The notes under the pieces are model-generated. The model was not told where the DNA came from and ran no database searches. It saw nothing but the letters and a program-made list of their open reading frames with translations. 64,000 nt of DNA from a virus: positions 1-64,000 of the IMG/VR virus record IMGVR_UViG_3300028610_000987; one strand, written 5' to 3'. The position numbers were made by a program, and so were the translations under genes. The first letter of the stretch is position 1, and each line of letters opens with the position of its first letter. This document shows, in pieces, positions 8,799 to 17,843 of the stretch.

Positions 8799-9989
8799 TT
8801 ATTTCCCCTGTAGTCTTTCCCCGATACCATCACGGTTGAGGTAGTAGCCTCTGTCCCAGAACGGATAGAACTCAGGACAGAATCTTGTGATACTGCCGCC
8901 GATATCCTGCTGTAGTGTTACGATAACGAAACCGACATGAGCAGCCAGCTTTCTCTTGCGCATGAACCTAGTTTGGTCTTGCATACAACCAGCTTGGACG
9001 CAATGGACATTTCTAGGAAAGCAATACTCTGCTTTATGATAGTGTCCGATGATACAAACTGCTGGCTTTTCTCCACCCTGGAATGATTCCACAAGCTTTT
9101 GGCTAGCATATGAATATGCGTATGAACTGCCACCACCCGCATGGATAACTTTGATCACAGCACTTCCCTTTGGTGCTTTGAGTTCAATGTCTGCTTCCAT
9201 GTAACCCATGTAAACAAGATCGTCACGACCCTGTGATTGGGCTTCTAGCATCAGATATCTACCTATCTCTATGCCTTCTCGTTGCTGAAACCATCCTTCG
9301 TGATCGTCACCATCTACGAAATATGTTTTCATCCCTGGCTTGTGTGGCCAATGGTCGATCGCATATTGTACCTGATCGGCTATACCGTGTGCATACAATT
9401 CGTGCGTATTGAACCTGCATTCTCCGTCAATATAGTTGCCTGGACAGAAAACAGTTGTGATACCACGTTCTTCAAATGTGTCATATGCCGCCTGTAGAAC
9501 ATCCAATCTTTCGGACTTGCTACACATATGCATGTCTGCAACAATTCCGAATTCCACTGGCTTTTCGTGTAAATGATTTTCCATGATGATTTTGCCACTG
9601 GACAATTCAGCAGATTTGCCAACCTGAACCGTAGAACCTCGTCGCTGAATAATGTATCCACGTTCTTCCATGTCGCCAATAACAGCAAGTACTTCCTCTT
9701 CTGTCGAATGTAGTTGCTCTGCTATTTTTTTGGGTGTAATAGCTTTCTTCATACGTCGCTGAATCTCTGATCGGAAAAGTGGATCGCTAGGGTCAATACC
9801 TACCTGTGGGATACCTGCCATCACCGTTTCTGTTTGTGTTATCAGCTTCCTGGCTTTCCAGACACTCACATTGAGAGATTCAGCAACAGCATCTCGAAGA
9901 GTTCCGATACCCCCTGCTCTGTTGTGTAGCCTAATCAGCTTGATAACGTCCTGCATTTGTTCAGTCAACCGGGGCTTTTCTTTCGCCAT
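8799..9989 (-). CDS. metallophosphoesterase with N-terminal winged-helix regions
   Basis: 396 residues. The first 120 residues contain helix-turn-helix-like segments (LRDAVAESLNVSVWKARKLI; KKIAEQLHSTEEEVLAVIGDMEERGYI). The rest is a calcineurin-like fold: DMH (about 153-155), GNYIDGE, GDDHE, HAGGG and GHYHK supply metal ligands, with Asn and Asp replacing some usual residues. It could be a sequence-targeted nuclease or phosphatase. The fusion of DNA-binding and phosphoesterase parts is typical of several phage proteins. Confidence 0.8.
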   Translation of the reverse strand: MAKEKPRLTEQMQDVIKLIRLHNRAGGIGTLRDAVAESLNVSVWKARKLITQTETVMAGIPQVGIDPSDPLFRSEIQRRMKKAITPKKIAEQLHSTEEEVLAVIGDMEERGYIIQRRGSTVQVGKSAELSSGKIIMENHLHEKPVEFGIVADMHMCSKSERLDVLQAAYDTFEERGITTVFCPGNYIDGECRFNTHELYAHGIADQVQYAIDHWPHKPGMKTYFVDGDDHEGWFQQREGIEIGRYLMLEAQSQGRDDLVYMGYMEADIELKAPKGSAVIKVIHAGGGSSYAYSYASQKLVESFQGGEKPAVCIIGHYHKAEYCFPRNVHCVQAGCMQDQTRFMRKRKLAAHVGFVIVTLQQDIGGSITRFCPEFYPFWDRGYYLNRDGIGERLQGK

Positions 9990-11774
9990 CTAACTACCAC
10001 CTTTCGTAGTATCGCACACTCCACTTGGGCAATCATTCACTGCCGCCTCTTCCGCCATTTGTTCCAAATATTCATTAGCTTCGGACAAGGGCAGTGGAAT
10101 CAAAGGTGATTCGCCCTTACTCCCATCCTGGTACACCGTGATTCCCTTCAATTCGCCTATGTACTTCCTCATATCTCTCGACAACTGTTCGAAAGTATAG
10201 CCTTTCGGCAAATTGATTGTCTTAGAAATAGAATTATCTATATGCTTTTGACAAACCGCTTGCATAGCAAGATGTGCTTCTGGTGAAATGTCATGAGCAC
10301 CCTGAAAATGTTTTATAGACTTGCGTTTTGCCAAAAAGCTTTTCAACAATGGATGAACAACAACCTCCATGCTGCCAGTTTTAGAAACCTTATCATGAAT
10401 ATCTTTGTGTTCATTGAATCGTCTCTGATAAACAGGTTGAAACAACGGCTCTATACCAGAAGAACAACCAGCCACAATAGAAATTGTACCCGTTGGGGCA
10501 ATCGTCAATAGGGCACAATTGCGAACACCATGTTCTTTGATCAGTCTATGAAGTCTTCTTGTTAAGCATCTGCGAGCAAATCCAGTCTTGGTATGCTGAT
10601 CAACATCAAATGCATGGAACGACCCCTTCTTAATAGCGAGAGATATGCTTGCGTGATAAGCCTGCTTTTTCACAAAATCCATCACCTTGTCGACAACGTT
10701 TCTAGCTGCTTGGCTAGAATATTTCAGATTAAGTTCCAACAGCATGTCATGAAGTCCCATGACTCCCAAACCTATTCTACGAAACTTTTGACACGTCTCT
10801 TGGATTATGGGCATGGGATAATTGTTCTGGTCGAGTACGTTATCCAAAAACCTGACGCTCATCGCGACTGTTTCTTCGAGCAAATCCCAATCAATCTCTC
10901 CGTCTATTACGTGCGTATGGAGATTCACTGCCCCAAGACAACAACAGTCGTATGGTGGCATCCAAATTTCACCACAGGGGTTAGTACTAACCAGTTCATG
11001 CCGATAGGATATCGTATTCATGACGTTCGCAAAACCTATGTTCAACAATCCAGGGTCTCCATTCTTGAGGGCATTCTTAACGATTTTGTCCCAAATATCC
11101 TGAGCGGCTATTTTACCTCGTTCTTCACCTTGCCACTTGAAAACCACATCTTCTCCGTCGTCTAGTAGCTTCAAAAAGACATCATCTATCAGTACGGATA
11201 TGTTGGCATTACTGAGTTCGTTGTTGTCTAGTTTCGCTTCTAAGAATTCCATCAAATCCGGGTGATCATATTTGAGACAAAACATGAGAGCCGATCTTCT
11301 GCCGCCGCCTTCTCTAAGTTCATTACAGACAGAGTTGATTGCTCGCATGAGACTAACCGCGCCGGTAGCCTCACCCCCCGTACCACGGATAAGAGAACCT
11401 CTTGGACGTACTTTTGAAAAGTTGATTCCGACTCCACCACCAGTACCAGAGATAATTGTAACTGCTCTGAGTGCATCTCCCCACCCCTCTCTAGAGTCTA
11501 AATCGTCTGTCCATACGAAACAATTCAACATCTGTCCCCTTCTGCGTCCTGCCCCTCTCCATATCCTTCCGCCAGGAGAAAAACGATTTGTCTGTAGGAT
11601 ATCTAGAAACCTAGCGCAATATTCATCTCTCTTGGTTCCCATTTCTGCGTCAGATATCGTCCTAGCAACTCGTTCGCACGCCTGTGTAAACGTTTCTTCA
11701 GCGTGAATAGCGTACCTATCACGAAAAATCTTCAGCGCAAATCCATGCGGTTCGTACTTCTGAACAACACTCAC
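9990..11774 (-). CDS. nrdJ: class II (adenosylcobalamin-dependent) ribonucleotide reductase
   Basis: 594 residues. Active-site residues: LNCFV (C85), NPCGE (C267 and E269), CCLGAVNL, APTGTIS, and a C-terminal CPSGVC redox pair. No radical-carrying R2 subunit is encoded nearby and the size fits B12-dependent NrdJ, so the enzyme would make deoxynucleotides without oxygen dependence, using host cobalamin. GTG start overlaps the HD-protein stop (GTGA) with GGGGG nine bases upstream. Confidence 0.92.
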   Translation of the reverse strand: MSVVQKYEPHGFALKIFRDRYAIHAEETFTQACERVARTISDAEMGTKRDEYCARFLDILQTNRFSPGGRIWRGAGRRRGQMLNCFVWTDDLDSREGWGDALRAVTIISGTGGGVGINFSKVRPRGSLIRGTGGEATGAVSLMRAINSVCNELREGGGRRSALMFCLKYDHPDLMEFLEAKLDNNELSNANISVLIDDVFLKLLDDGEDVVFKWQGEERGKIAAQDIWDKIVKNALKNGDPGLLNIGFANVMNTISYRHELVSTNPCGEIWMPPYDCCCLGAVNLHTHVIDGEIDWDLLEETVAMSVRFLDNVLDQNNYPMPIIQETCQKFRRIGLGVMGLHDMLLELNLKYSSQAARNVVDKVMDFVKKQAYHASISLAIKKGSFHAFDVDQHTKTGFARRCLTRRLHRLIKEHGVRNCALLTIAPTGTISIVAGCSSGIEPLFQPVYQRRFNEHKDIHDKVSKTGSMEVVVHPLLKSFLAKRKSIKHFQGAHDISPEAHLAMQAVCQKHIDNSISKTINLPKGYTFEQLSRDMRKYIGELKGITVYQDGSKGESPLIPLPLSEANEYLEQMAEEAAVNDCPSGVCDTTKGGS

Positions 11775-12409
11775 TCTTCTTCGCCCCCTTTTATCTGTAT
11801 GCCACCAATGACATCATTAGGTTCAAAATCCAATGGTTCAGAACTAGGTTGTCGTTCTAAATATGACACAACAGCCCTTCTGAATGGTTCTATCAGGTAA
11901 TTTACATATCGTTGGTATCCACTATAAGAAGATGAATCAGCCATGCGCAACACAAACCAATTTTCAACATTGTCTTTTCCAACACTTGCCACAAACTTTC
12001 GAATGGTCTTGTCTTGTGTCACGTCTCTGATGTCAAACATGTGGGTGGAGACGACACGGACTACACTATCTACTAAATCAGGGTTAGCTCCCCATTTTTC
12101 AAGTCTTGCTTTGGCTATTTCTGCCGACTTACCAGCGTGACCAGGGAACTTCGAACGCGACGGATCATCCGTTGGGTCTATGTAGTACTTGCCCAGGTCA
12201 TGGAATAGGCCAGACAGCAAAGTAGTGGGGTTTTTTACCGTCAGTGCGTCGAGTACTCGCATCGTGTGTTCCCATACAGATCGTCTGTCTCGTTGTTGTA
12301 CTGAATGGCTATTCTCTAGCTCTGAAAAATATACGGTAGCGTCGTACCAATAGTCGCTTGGCTCGTTCACCGCCATCATACCGCGAATAATTTCCGTTAC
12401 TTGATTCAA
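11771..12409 (-). CDS. HD-domain phosphohydrolase
   Basis: 212 residues. VWEHTMRVL and LFHDLGK give the H...HD metal site and a later STHMF the additional His. HD proteins of this kind remove phosphates from nucleotides. The TTG start overlaps the upstream stop (TTGA) and GGAAA lies 9 bases before; the next ATG is ten codons in. Placed directly before nrdJ, so nucleotide metabolism is the likely setting. Confidence 0.75.
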   Translation of the reverse strand: MNQVTEIIRGMMAVNEPSDYWYDATVYFSELENSHSVQQRDRRSVWEHTMRVLDALTVKNPTTLLSGLFHDLGKYYIDPTDDPSRSKFPGHAGKSAEIAKARLEKWGANPDLVDSVVRVVSTHMFDIRDVTQDKTIRKFVASVGKDNVENWFVLRMADSSSYSGYQRYVNYLIEPFRRAVVSYLERQPSSEPLDFEPNDVIGGIQIKGGEEE

Positions 12410-13170
12410 GGTAGTATTTCCGCATTTTCGTGTATCAGATTCTTAACCGCCGATGTGGAGATGGCTTCGGCCAAGTGTGGTGCTACATGACCTTCCTCGA
12501 TTAAACCAACACGGAATGGGATGCCTATTAGATAATAGTGATTGCCATATTCTTTGAACAAACCACCACCACTTGCGCCAGGGACAATCTGTGCCGTGTT
12601 GGCATAGATTATAACATCTACTTCTCCCATCAGTTCTGTATGGATCAGAGATATAATACCGACTGTTGGTCCAGGAAAATCATCTTTCAGATTGCATCCT
12701 ATAGCGAATACTTCGTCGAAAACACCTATTTTATCCAGCATTTTTTGAGTTGCGAATTTTGCAACAGAAAGCACTTCTGAGGAACTGAAGGCCAACAACG
12801 ATATGTCCACTTCTCTGTTTTCTACGATGACTGATGCTGGATATGATTCATAGCTATTCGCGGTGTGATCGAAAGTCCAGACTATGCATCCTTTGTCGAC
12901 TTTTTTATTCGGCGACTTTGGGTAAATGACCCATCTACCTTTTGTGATGTGTTCGTTTGTCAACACGGAGTATCTGAAAACACCATTCATTTCGGTTGCG
13001 GTCTTGCCTATTATTGTCCCAGAGCCGTTCGTAGTTTCTGCCGAGACGAACACTGATGTGTAAAGCATCTCTCGACATTTCGTCTCACCATCAGATGCGT
13101 AGGAAGCTACTGAAACAAGACACAGCAACAAGATGCTAACCAAGAAATTTGTTTTCGGCATAGGTAACAT
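12406..13170 (-). CDS. secreted trypsin-like serine protease, copy 1
   Basis: 254 residues. Signal peptide (FLVSILLLCLVSVASYAS), then a chymotrypsin-fold protease: GSGTIIGK...LTNEHI (His), REVDISLLAF (Asp) and PGASGGGLF (Ser). Exported phage proteases of this type are unusual; it may act in the periplasm or on the envelope. It follows a related gene after 3 bases, so the pair arose by duplication. Confidence 0.8.
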   Translation of the reverse strand: MLPMPKTNFLVSILLLCLVSVASYASDGETKCREMLYTSVFVSAETTNGSGTIIGKTATEMNGVFRYSVLTNEHITKGRWVIYPKSPNKKVDKGCIVWTFDHTANSYESYPASVIVENREVDISLLAFSSSEVLSVAKFATQKMLDKIGVFDEVFAIGCNLKDDFPGPTVGIISLIHTELMGEVDVIIYANTAQIVPGASGGGLFKEYGNHYYLIGIPFRVGLIEEGHVAPHLAEAISTSAVKNLIHENAEILP

Positions 13171-13173
13171 ATC

Positions 13174-14025
13174 TTACTCCTTGCTTACTCTGTTTTCTTC
13201 TAAGAAATTTTTTGCTGTAGATAGAGAAATTGCATTCGCTAAGTGTGGCATAATATGGTGATCCCGTGTTACTGCCGCTCGTAATATGATGCCTATAAGA
13301 TAGTAATGTCCGTCATATTCCACGAAAAGCCCGCCGCCGCTTGAGCCAGAAGCGATTTGTGATGTTGTTCCATATAGCATCCATTTTACTTGTCTGGTGA
13401 CTCCAGAAATAATATCAGATATGATACCAAATGTTGGCGTTGGACGCATTCCTAGTTGGCACCCTAATGCAAAAACGTTATCAAAAACTCTGATACTTTC
13501 TAGTATCTCATCCGTAGCTAATAAGGCGACTGTTATTGGGTCGTCTGTTTCAAAGGACAATATAGCCAAGTCTAAATAGGGATTTTCTGCAACAACTTTG
13601 ACTACATATCTCTTTTGTTTCTGATTTTTGTGATCAAATACATCTATGCTGCATCCTGTGTCGATGGGTAATATGATTAGCTTTCCTGTCAAGAAATCAG
13701 CATCAGATGGAAACATCATTCTTGTCTGGGTTACGTGTTGGTTGGTCAATACTCTATATTCAAATAAGTTCTTTGTTCCTGTGTCGAGTTTTTCATATAT
13801 AGTTCCAGAACCTAATGCTTGACGTGTTTCTACTCGGACGATAGGGTCTCGCATTTCTCGTTGTTTTATTGCTATCTGATCAACTTTTTGGATTTCGTGT
13901 AAGTTACATTGTTTTTCTGGGACACTGGAAATTGCCGGTTTATTTTCTGCGGCGAGAAAGATAACTCCAACAAACAACATCAAGACCAAACAAATAGGGG
14001 TAATTCTACTCGGCAAAGAAACCAT
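13174..14025 (-). CDS. secreted trypsin-like serine protease, copy 2
   Basis: 283 residues with an N-terminal signal or anchor (ICLVLMLFVGVIFLAA). Triad positions: GSGTIYEK...LTNQHV (His), YLDLAILSF (Asp), ASGSSGGGLF (Ser). Same order and spacing as the adjacent copy at 12406-13170 and about 30 residues longer at the N-terminus. GGAGG lies just before the ATG. Confidence 0.8.
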   Translation of the reverse strand: MVSLPSRITPICLVLMLFVGVIFLAAENKPAISSVPEKQCNLHEIQKVDQIAIKQREMRDPIVRVETRQALGSGTIYEKLDTGTKNLFEYRVLTNQHVTQTRMMFPSDADFLTGKLIILPIDTGCSIDVFDHKNQKQKRYVVKVVAENPYLDLAILSFETDDPITVALLATDEILESIRVFDNVFALGCQLGMRPTPTFGIISDIISGVTRQVKWMLYGTTSQIASGSSGGGLFVEYDGHYYLIGIILRAAVTRDHHIMPHLANAISLSTAKNFLEENRVSKE

Positions 14026-14042
14026 TCATACCTCCAAACTTC

Positions 14043-14079
14043 AAAAAAAAACGAGAGGGCGACCCAATCCGGATCGCCC
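14043..14079 (-). terminator. intrinsic terminator after the lipoprotein gene
   Basis: On the minus strand a nine-pair stem (GGGCGATCC with GGGTCGCCC, one G-U) around loop GGATT is followed by TCTCG and nine Ts. It lies between the lipoprotein gene and the protease pair. Confidence 0.9.
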
Positions 14080-14091
14080 CATCGAATTTTT

Positions 14092-14535
14092 TTACTTCGA
14101 GAATTCTTCGACTGCTTCAAGAGCGCCGTCTATTGCCGCAAAGATGATTCCGATAATGTCTTCTTGGTCTGCTGTGATATCAAGGTTGGCAGATGTCAAA
14201 TACCTTTCTATCAGATTAATTATGGAGAAACCATAGACCTGATATTTCGTTGGCAAATCTCCGACAAGCATCTTAGCCCCATTGAAGTTGGGCTTGCCTG
14301 GGACGGCCAGCAAGTCTCGCAAAGCCACTAGATACCCCTTAATGACCCCAACATCTTCAGCCGACATATTTGCTTCGTGGAGCAGAAGCCTCGTGGCAAT
14401 AATTGAGAACATCGCAACATCCTGCTTGAGTTGAGGGACGTTGTCATTCCAATTGCCACCACCCGTAGTTGCACAGCCCGTGAGAGGGAGGGCCAATGCC
14501 ACCAACAACATCAATACCGTAAACCATCGCTTCAT
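14092..14535 (-). CDS. lipoprotein, unknown function
   Basis: 147 residues. MKRWFTVLMLLVALALPLTGC is a lipoprotein signal with Cys at 21. The mature part is helical with no recognised domain. Followed by a strong terminator; sits beside the exported proteases, suggesting an envelope-directed group. Confidence 0.8.
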   Translation of the reverse strand: MKRWFTVLMLLVALALPLTGCATTGGGNWNDNVPQLKQDVAMFSIIATRLLLHEANMSAEDVGVIKGYLVALRDLLAVPGKPNFNGAKMLVGDLPTKYQVYGFSIINLIERYLTSANLDITADQEDIIGIIFAAIDGALEAVEEFSK

Positions 14536-14603
14536 TTTGTTCGCCTTTCAAATTTGGGAACAGAAGGTGAAACTACTAAGAGTTTATACACCTCAAAACA
14601 CTA

Positions 14604-14924
14604 TTAAGACCTATCTCTGTCCATCTTTTTCTTACGACTTTGTTTCGCGTCTTTGTGCTCGGTAGATTCTTTTTGTTTACCGAATTTCCACCCCCTTTTG
14701 GGTCTCTTGGAACCCTTTCGACCAAGGTCTTTGCATTCGACCTGATACAATTCACCACATTCTACTCGTCCTGAGTTGGAATTCGTGTGAGCTTCTCTGC
14801 ACTTACCCTCACATATCTTTTGATGCCCACTACAACATGCGCACAAATCGAGACCAACAAATTTGATTAACCGTTCTGCTTTCTTCTGGCTGCTTTTCTC
14901 TTGTTTTCGACTTTTTCCTGCCAT
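14604..14924 (-). CDS. basic Cys-containing protein, unknown
   Basis: 106 residues, 30 percent or so Lys/Arg, with a central CACCSGHQKICEGKC cluster that could bind zinc. GAGG precedes the ATG; follows the sigma-like gene after 11 bases. Confidence 0.6.
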   Translation of the reverse strand: MAGKSRKQEKSSQKKAERLIKFVGLDLCACCSGHQKICEGKCREAHTNSNSGRVECGELYQVECKDLGRKGSKRPKRGWKFGKQKESTEHKDAKQSRKKKMDRDRS

Positions 14925-14935
14925 TGACTACCTCG

Positions 14936-15439
14936 CTATACCTTGCATTTGACCCTCATTTTTTCTAGTGCTTTGTTCTTAACCCTACATAGGGTTGATG
15001 GAGCAATTCCATTCTCACTAGATATTTGTCTCACAGTCTTATGGTTAAAAAACAGTTCCACGATAATACATCGTTCTTTTGCCGTAAGACACGAAAGACA
15101 TTCCTCCACCATTATCCCAGTATCCATATTATATTCGCTGGTCAACGTGTCGCTCGTGTCCTCCAGAAACGATGTTTGTACCCTCCCGAACCTTTTTTCA
15201 ACATCCCTCATGTGTCTAAAGGCACCCAGCAGTCTGTAATGGAAAAATGTGATGAATGAACCAATATTCTGGTAACAAATCATACACTTCAACAATTCGA
15301 CACGAGCCTGAGATAAGCATTCGTCCATCTGCGAGGGCTTTAGCCCGACCACCGAAGCCATTTTCTGAACCATTGGTTCGTATTGCTTGAGAGCTATCCT
15401 AAAATACGTATCTGTTATTCTTCGTTGCGGCACCATCAT
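14936..15439 (-). CDS. sigma-70-like RNA polymerase factor
   Basis: 167 residues. The C-terminal part (LTAKERCIIVELFFNHKTVRQISSENGIAPSTLCRVKNKALEKMR) is a region-4 helix-turn-helix, and the middle (ECLSQARVELLKCM...FITFFHYRLLGAFRHM) resembles region 2. The ATG at 15439 is chosen since AAGGAG lies 9 bases upstream and it shares bases with the ClpP stop (TAATG); an ATG 15 codons earlier has no site. It may redirect host RNA polymerase, for example to the recurrent promoter family or the repeat array at 62-64 kb. Confidence 0.7.
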   Translation of the reverse strand: MMVPQRRITDTYFRIALKQYEPMVQKMASVVGLKPSQMDECLSQARVELLKCMICYQNIGSFITFFHYRLLGAFRHMRDVEKRFGRVQTSFLEDTSDTLTSEYNMDTGIMVEECLSCLTAKERCIIVELFFNHKTVRQISSENGIAPSTLCRVKNKALEKMRVKCKV

Positions 15440-16080
15440 TACATGAAACTCCTTGTCACAGCACGTTCTTTTTCTGCCGTCCATATACCGTCGATGAGAC
15501 CAATATTTACCGCCTGCTTAGGTTGCATCCATGTTGTTTCCGACATTATACCGGTAAGCTTCTTTTTGGTTATTCCCATCTTTCGAGCTAATACCGCTAT
15601 CTTTTTGTCGTAATCTAATCGTGTATAATCAAACATCTTTTTGTGATGCTCTAGACAACTTGCTGGATCGTGTATTGTGACAGAATGCAACATCAAAGAA
15701 GAATTCGGTGTTGCATACCTATATCCCTTTGTACCGAAAGCAGCTATCATAGCTCCCATCGAATGTGCTGTCCCTCTGACGATAGTAACAACAGGTCCGG
15801 TACATGATAACATCTGATCTATGATTGCGTAACCAGCATAAAGACTTCCACCTGGGCTGTTGATGTACATGTAGATTGGTTCGTTCATTATCGCAAATAC
15901 TTGAAGACAGCTACAGATATTAGCAGAGGCTATATCGTCGATTTCACCAACAACTAAAATTCGACGAGTACGACGAAGGAAATCTTCAACCACAGCGTTG
16001 AGGCCCAACGGAAGATTCTGGTCTGGACACTGACATTCTTCTTCTTGAGGATCGATCGGTTCCTTTTTACCTTGCAGCAT
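15439..16080 (-). CDS. ClpP-like serine protease
   Basis: 213 residues. INSPGG, the nucleophile in TAHSMGAMI (Ser107) and the histidine in LMLHSV (His132) match ClpP. At the place of the usual catalytic Asp the sequence reads MSETTW, where Thr seems to replace Asp. A Cys-rich N-terminal extension (ECQCPD) replaces the usual propeptide. ATG chosen with GGAG seven bases upstream. Could degrade host proteins with host ClpX, or be a phage maturation protease. Confidence 0.85.
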   Translation of the reverse strand: MLQGKKEPIDPQEEECQCPDQNLPLGLNAVVEDFLRRTRRILVVGEIDDIASANICSCLQVFAIMNEPIYMYINSPGGSLYAGYAIIDQMLSCTGPVVTIVRGTAHSMGAMIAAFGTKGYRYATPNSSLMLHSVTIHDPASCLEHHKKMFDYTRLDYDKKIAVLARKMGITKKKLTGIMSETTWMQPKQAVNIGLIDGIWTAEKERAVTRSFM

Positions 16081-16948
16081 GTTCTTCTCCAAAAGGATGA
16101 CAACGTTCGTGTAGACATTTCAATTTGTCTTGACTAACGCACAAGTACGACTGAGTTGTGGATAAATCTTGATGTCCAAGAAGAAATTGGATCAATTCTA
16201 TGTCGACTCCGCGATCCATAAGGTCCGTAGCACAACTTCTACGAAGTAAATGGGGTGTGGTGTGTTTAACACCAGCAGTATTAGATGCTGCCCTTAACAT
16301 ATCCCCAACACTTCTTCGAGTAATTCTCGATCCATCAAGCTTGACGAAAACAGCATCAGTGTCCGAAACGCGATCAATATTGATGTAATCGCATATCGCC
16401 TTCATACATTTTTCGGTCGTTGGAACAATTCTTTCCACACGACCTTTGCCCATGACAAGTATGTCTCTTCGACTTGTGTTTATATCTTTCAAATCAAGGT
16501 TGCACAATTCAGACACTCGCAGTCCACTCCGATACAAGATCAATATAATAGCGATGTCGCGGCGAATGTTAACGGCTCTAGATGCTGGTAAACGCTTTTC
16601 CACAGCGGAAACAATAGCATCCACATCATCAGACTCAATCGCATCAGGTGTTCTCCTGTCTATACGAATAGGATCGATCATCTTATGGATATTCTTATCA
16701 AGACGACCGATACCAACCATAAAATGACACAAACAACGGACAGACATACACTTCCGACGCACGGTGGTAGCCTTCATTCCTTGTGACTGAAGACTTCGGA
16801 TAAATGTATCGATCAATCGAGATGTCAACTGTTCGTCCCCGATAAAATCAAGAAATTCTTGTACATCTCTTTTGTACGCAGAAAGCGTCTCCGTGGACAG
16901 ACCAAGCTCTGTGTTGACATATCTTTCGAAGTCGAGTATTATGTTCAA
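16067..16948 (-). CDS. tyrosine recombinase (XerC/D-like)
   Basis: 293 residues. N-terminal SAM-like domain, then catalytic residues: SGLRVSEL (Arg), HLLRRS (His-x-x-Arg), LLGHQDLSTTQSYL (His and nucleophile Tyr). Could resolve genome multimers or integrate the phage; no attachment site was recognised. TTG start, 8 bases after AAGGA and just below promoter 16969-16997. Confidence 0.88.
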   Translation of the reverse strand: MNIILDFERYVNTELGLSTETLSAYKRDVQEFLDFIGDEQLTSRLIDTFIRSLQSQGMKATTVRRKCMSVRCLCHFMVGIGRLDKNIHKMIDPIRIDRRTPDAIESDDVDAIVSAVEKRLPASRAVNIRRDIAIILILYRSGLRVSELCNLDLKDINTSRRDILVMGKGRVERIVPTTEKCMKAICDYINIDRVSDTDAVFVKLDGSRITRRSVGDMLRAASNTAGVKHTTPHLLRRSCATDLMDRGVDIELIQFLLGHQDLSTTQSYLCVSQDKLKCLHERCHPFGEEHAAR

Positions 16949-16968
16949 GATGTTGATCCTTCCTCTAC

Positions 16969-16997
16969 ATTATACGTCAGAAACAGGTCTTTGTCCC
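16969..16997 (-). promoter_or_regulatory. phage promoter, shared family (copy 2)
   Basis: Minus strand GGGACA, 17 bases ending in GACG, then TATAAT. The start of the recombinase gene lies about 20 bases downstream, with its ribosome site in the short leader. Confidence 0.6.
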
Positions 16998-17015
16998 ACG
17001 AATTATCTTTTTTTA

Positions 17016-17843
17016 TTACACGCGACGATATTCGGAATTAACACCTTCCGTTTCGTCTTCCAGCCTTAAAACCTCCATCCCGTGAATCAAAAGTGGCGCT
17101 TTATCTTGCATGATACGGAATACTTTGACTGCCAATTTCCTTATCTCAACATCAGCGAATTTGCTCGCTCGCAACTCGATCAGATGACGAATAGCCCTTG
17201 CATTCAATGTGACGTATATCTTGGTTTCGGTAGCATTCGGAAGCACCGATCTGGCAGCTTGGCGAGCCATCTTACGACGCTCCAATCCACTTTCTACATC
17301 CGAATACATTTCAGACAATTTGCCGGTCAGTTTTTCGTAAAGCTGACGAGACTGTTCACAATGGCTGACCCACTCGCGGTAGCTATCTGGATCATTCTTA
17401 GCCAACTCTTGAATGGCAGGAGGTACAATAAAACACACGTTAGACGAATCGACGTACCGCTGAGACAACTGAGAGTAAGAGGCGATACGGTGACGTACCA
17501 ACTCATGAGTCAGGCTTCGAGAAACATTCCACATGATAAAACTCATGTTACAATGCTCGATACACGCGCCATGCCCAACTTCAACGAGGTGCTTGATATG
17601 GTCTTCGTGACACCTACTCTTTATCGTCTCGCCCTCTTTGGCCCACGACATGTAACACAATCTAGCAGCCATCTCGACAAGCCATTCTCCATCGTCGTCC
17701 CCGAGTGATGTCATAGACGACAGTTTGTCTTCAAGTTCTGGCCAGACAAGACCGTGGTCCTCCAGGAACTTCATGACCCCACCAATTTCTATCACCGGCT
17801 TACCGACGAGTACGACTTCTGGTTCTGTTACAAATCCGTTCAT
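17016..17843 (-). CDS. thyX: flavin-dependent thymidylate synthase
   Basis: 275 residues. The ThyX signature RHRIASYSQLSQRY spans 117-130. The enzyme makes dTMP from dUMP using FAD, NADPH and methylene-tetrahydrofolate. ATG chosen at 17843, seven bases after GGAG, overlapping the methyltransferase stop (ATGA). With the dCMP deaminase and NrdJ it completes a route to dTTP. Confidence 0.93.
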   Translation of the reverse strand: MNGFVTEPEVVLVGKPVIEIGGVMKFLEDHGLVWPELEDKLSSMTSLGDDDGEWLVEMAARLCYMSWAKEGETIKSRCHEDHIKHLVEVGHGACIEHCNMSFIMWNVSRSLTHELVRHRIASYSQLSQRYVDSSNVCFIVPPAIQELAKNDPDSYREWVSHCEQSRQLYEKLTGKLSEMYSDVESGLERRKMARQAARSVLPNATETKIYVTLNARAIRHLIELRASKFADVEIRKLAVKVFRIMQDKAPLLIHGMEVLRLEDETEGVNSEYRRV

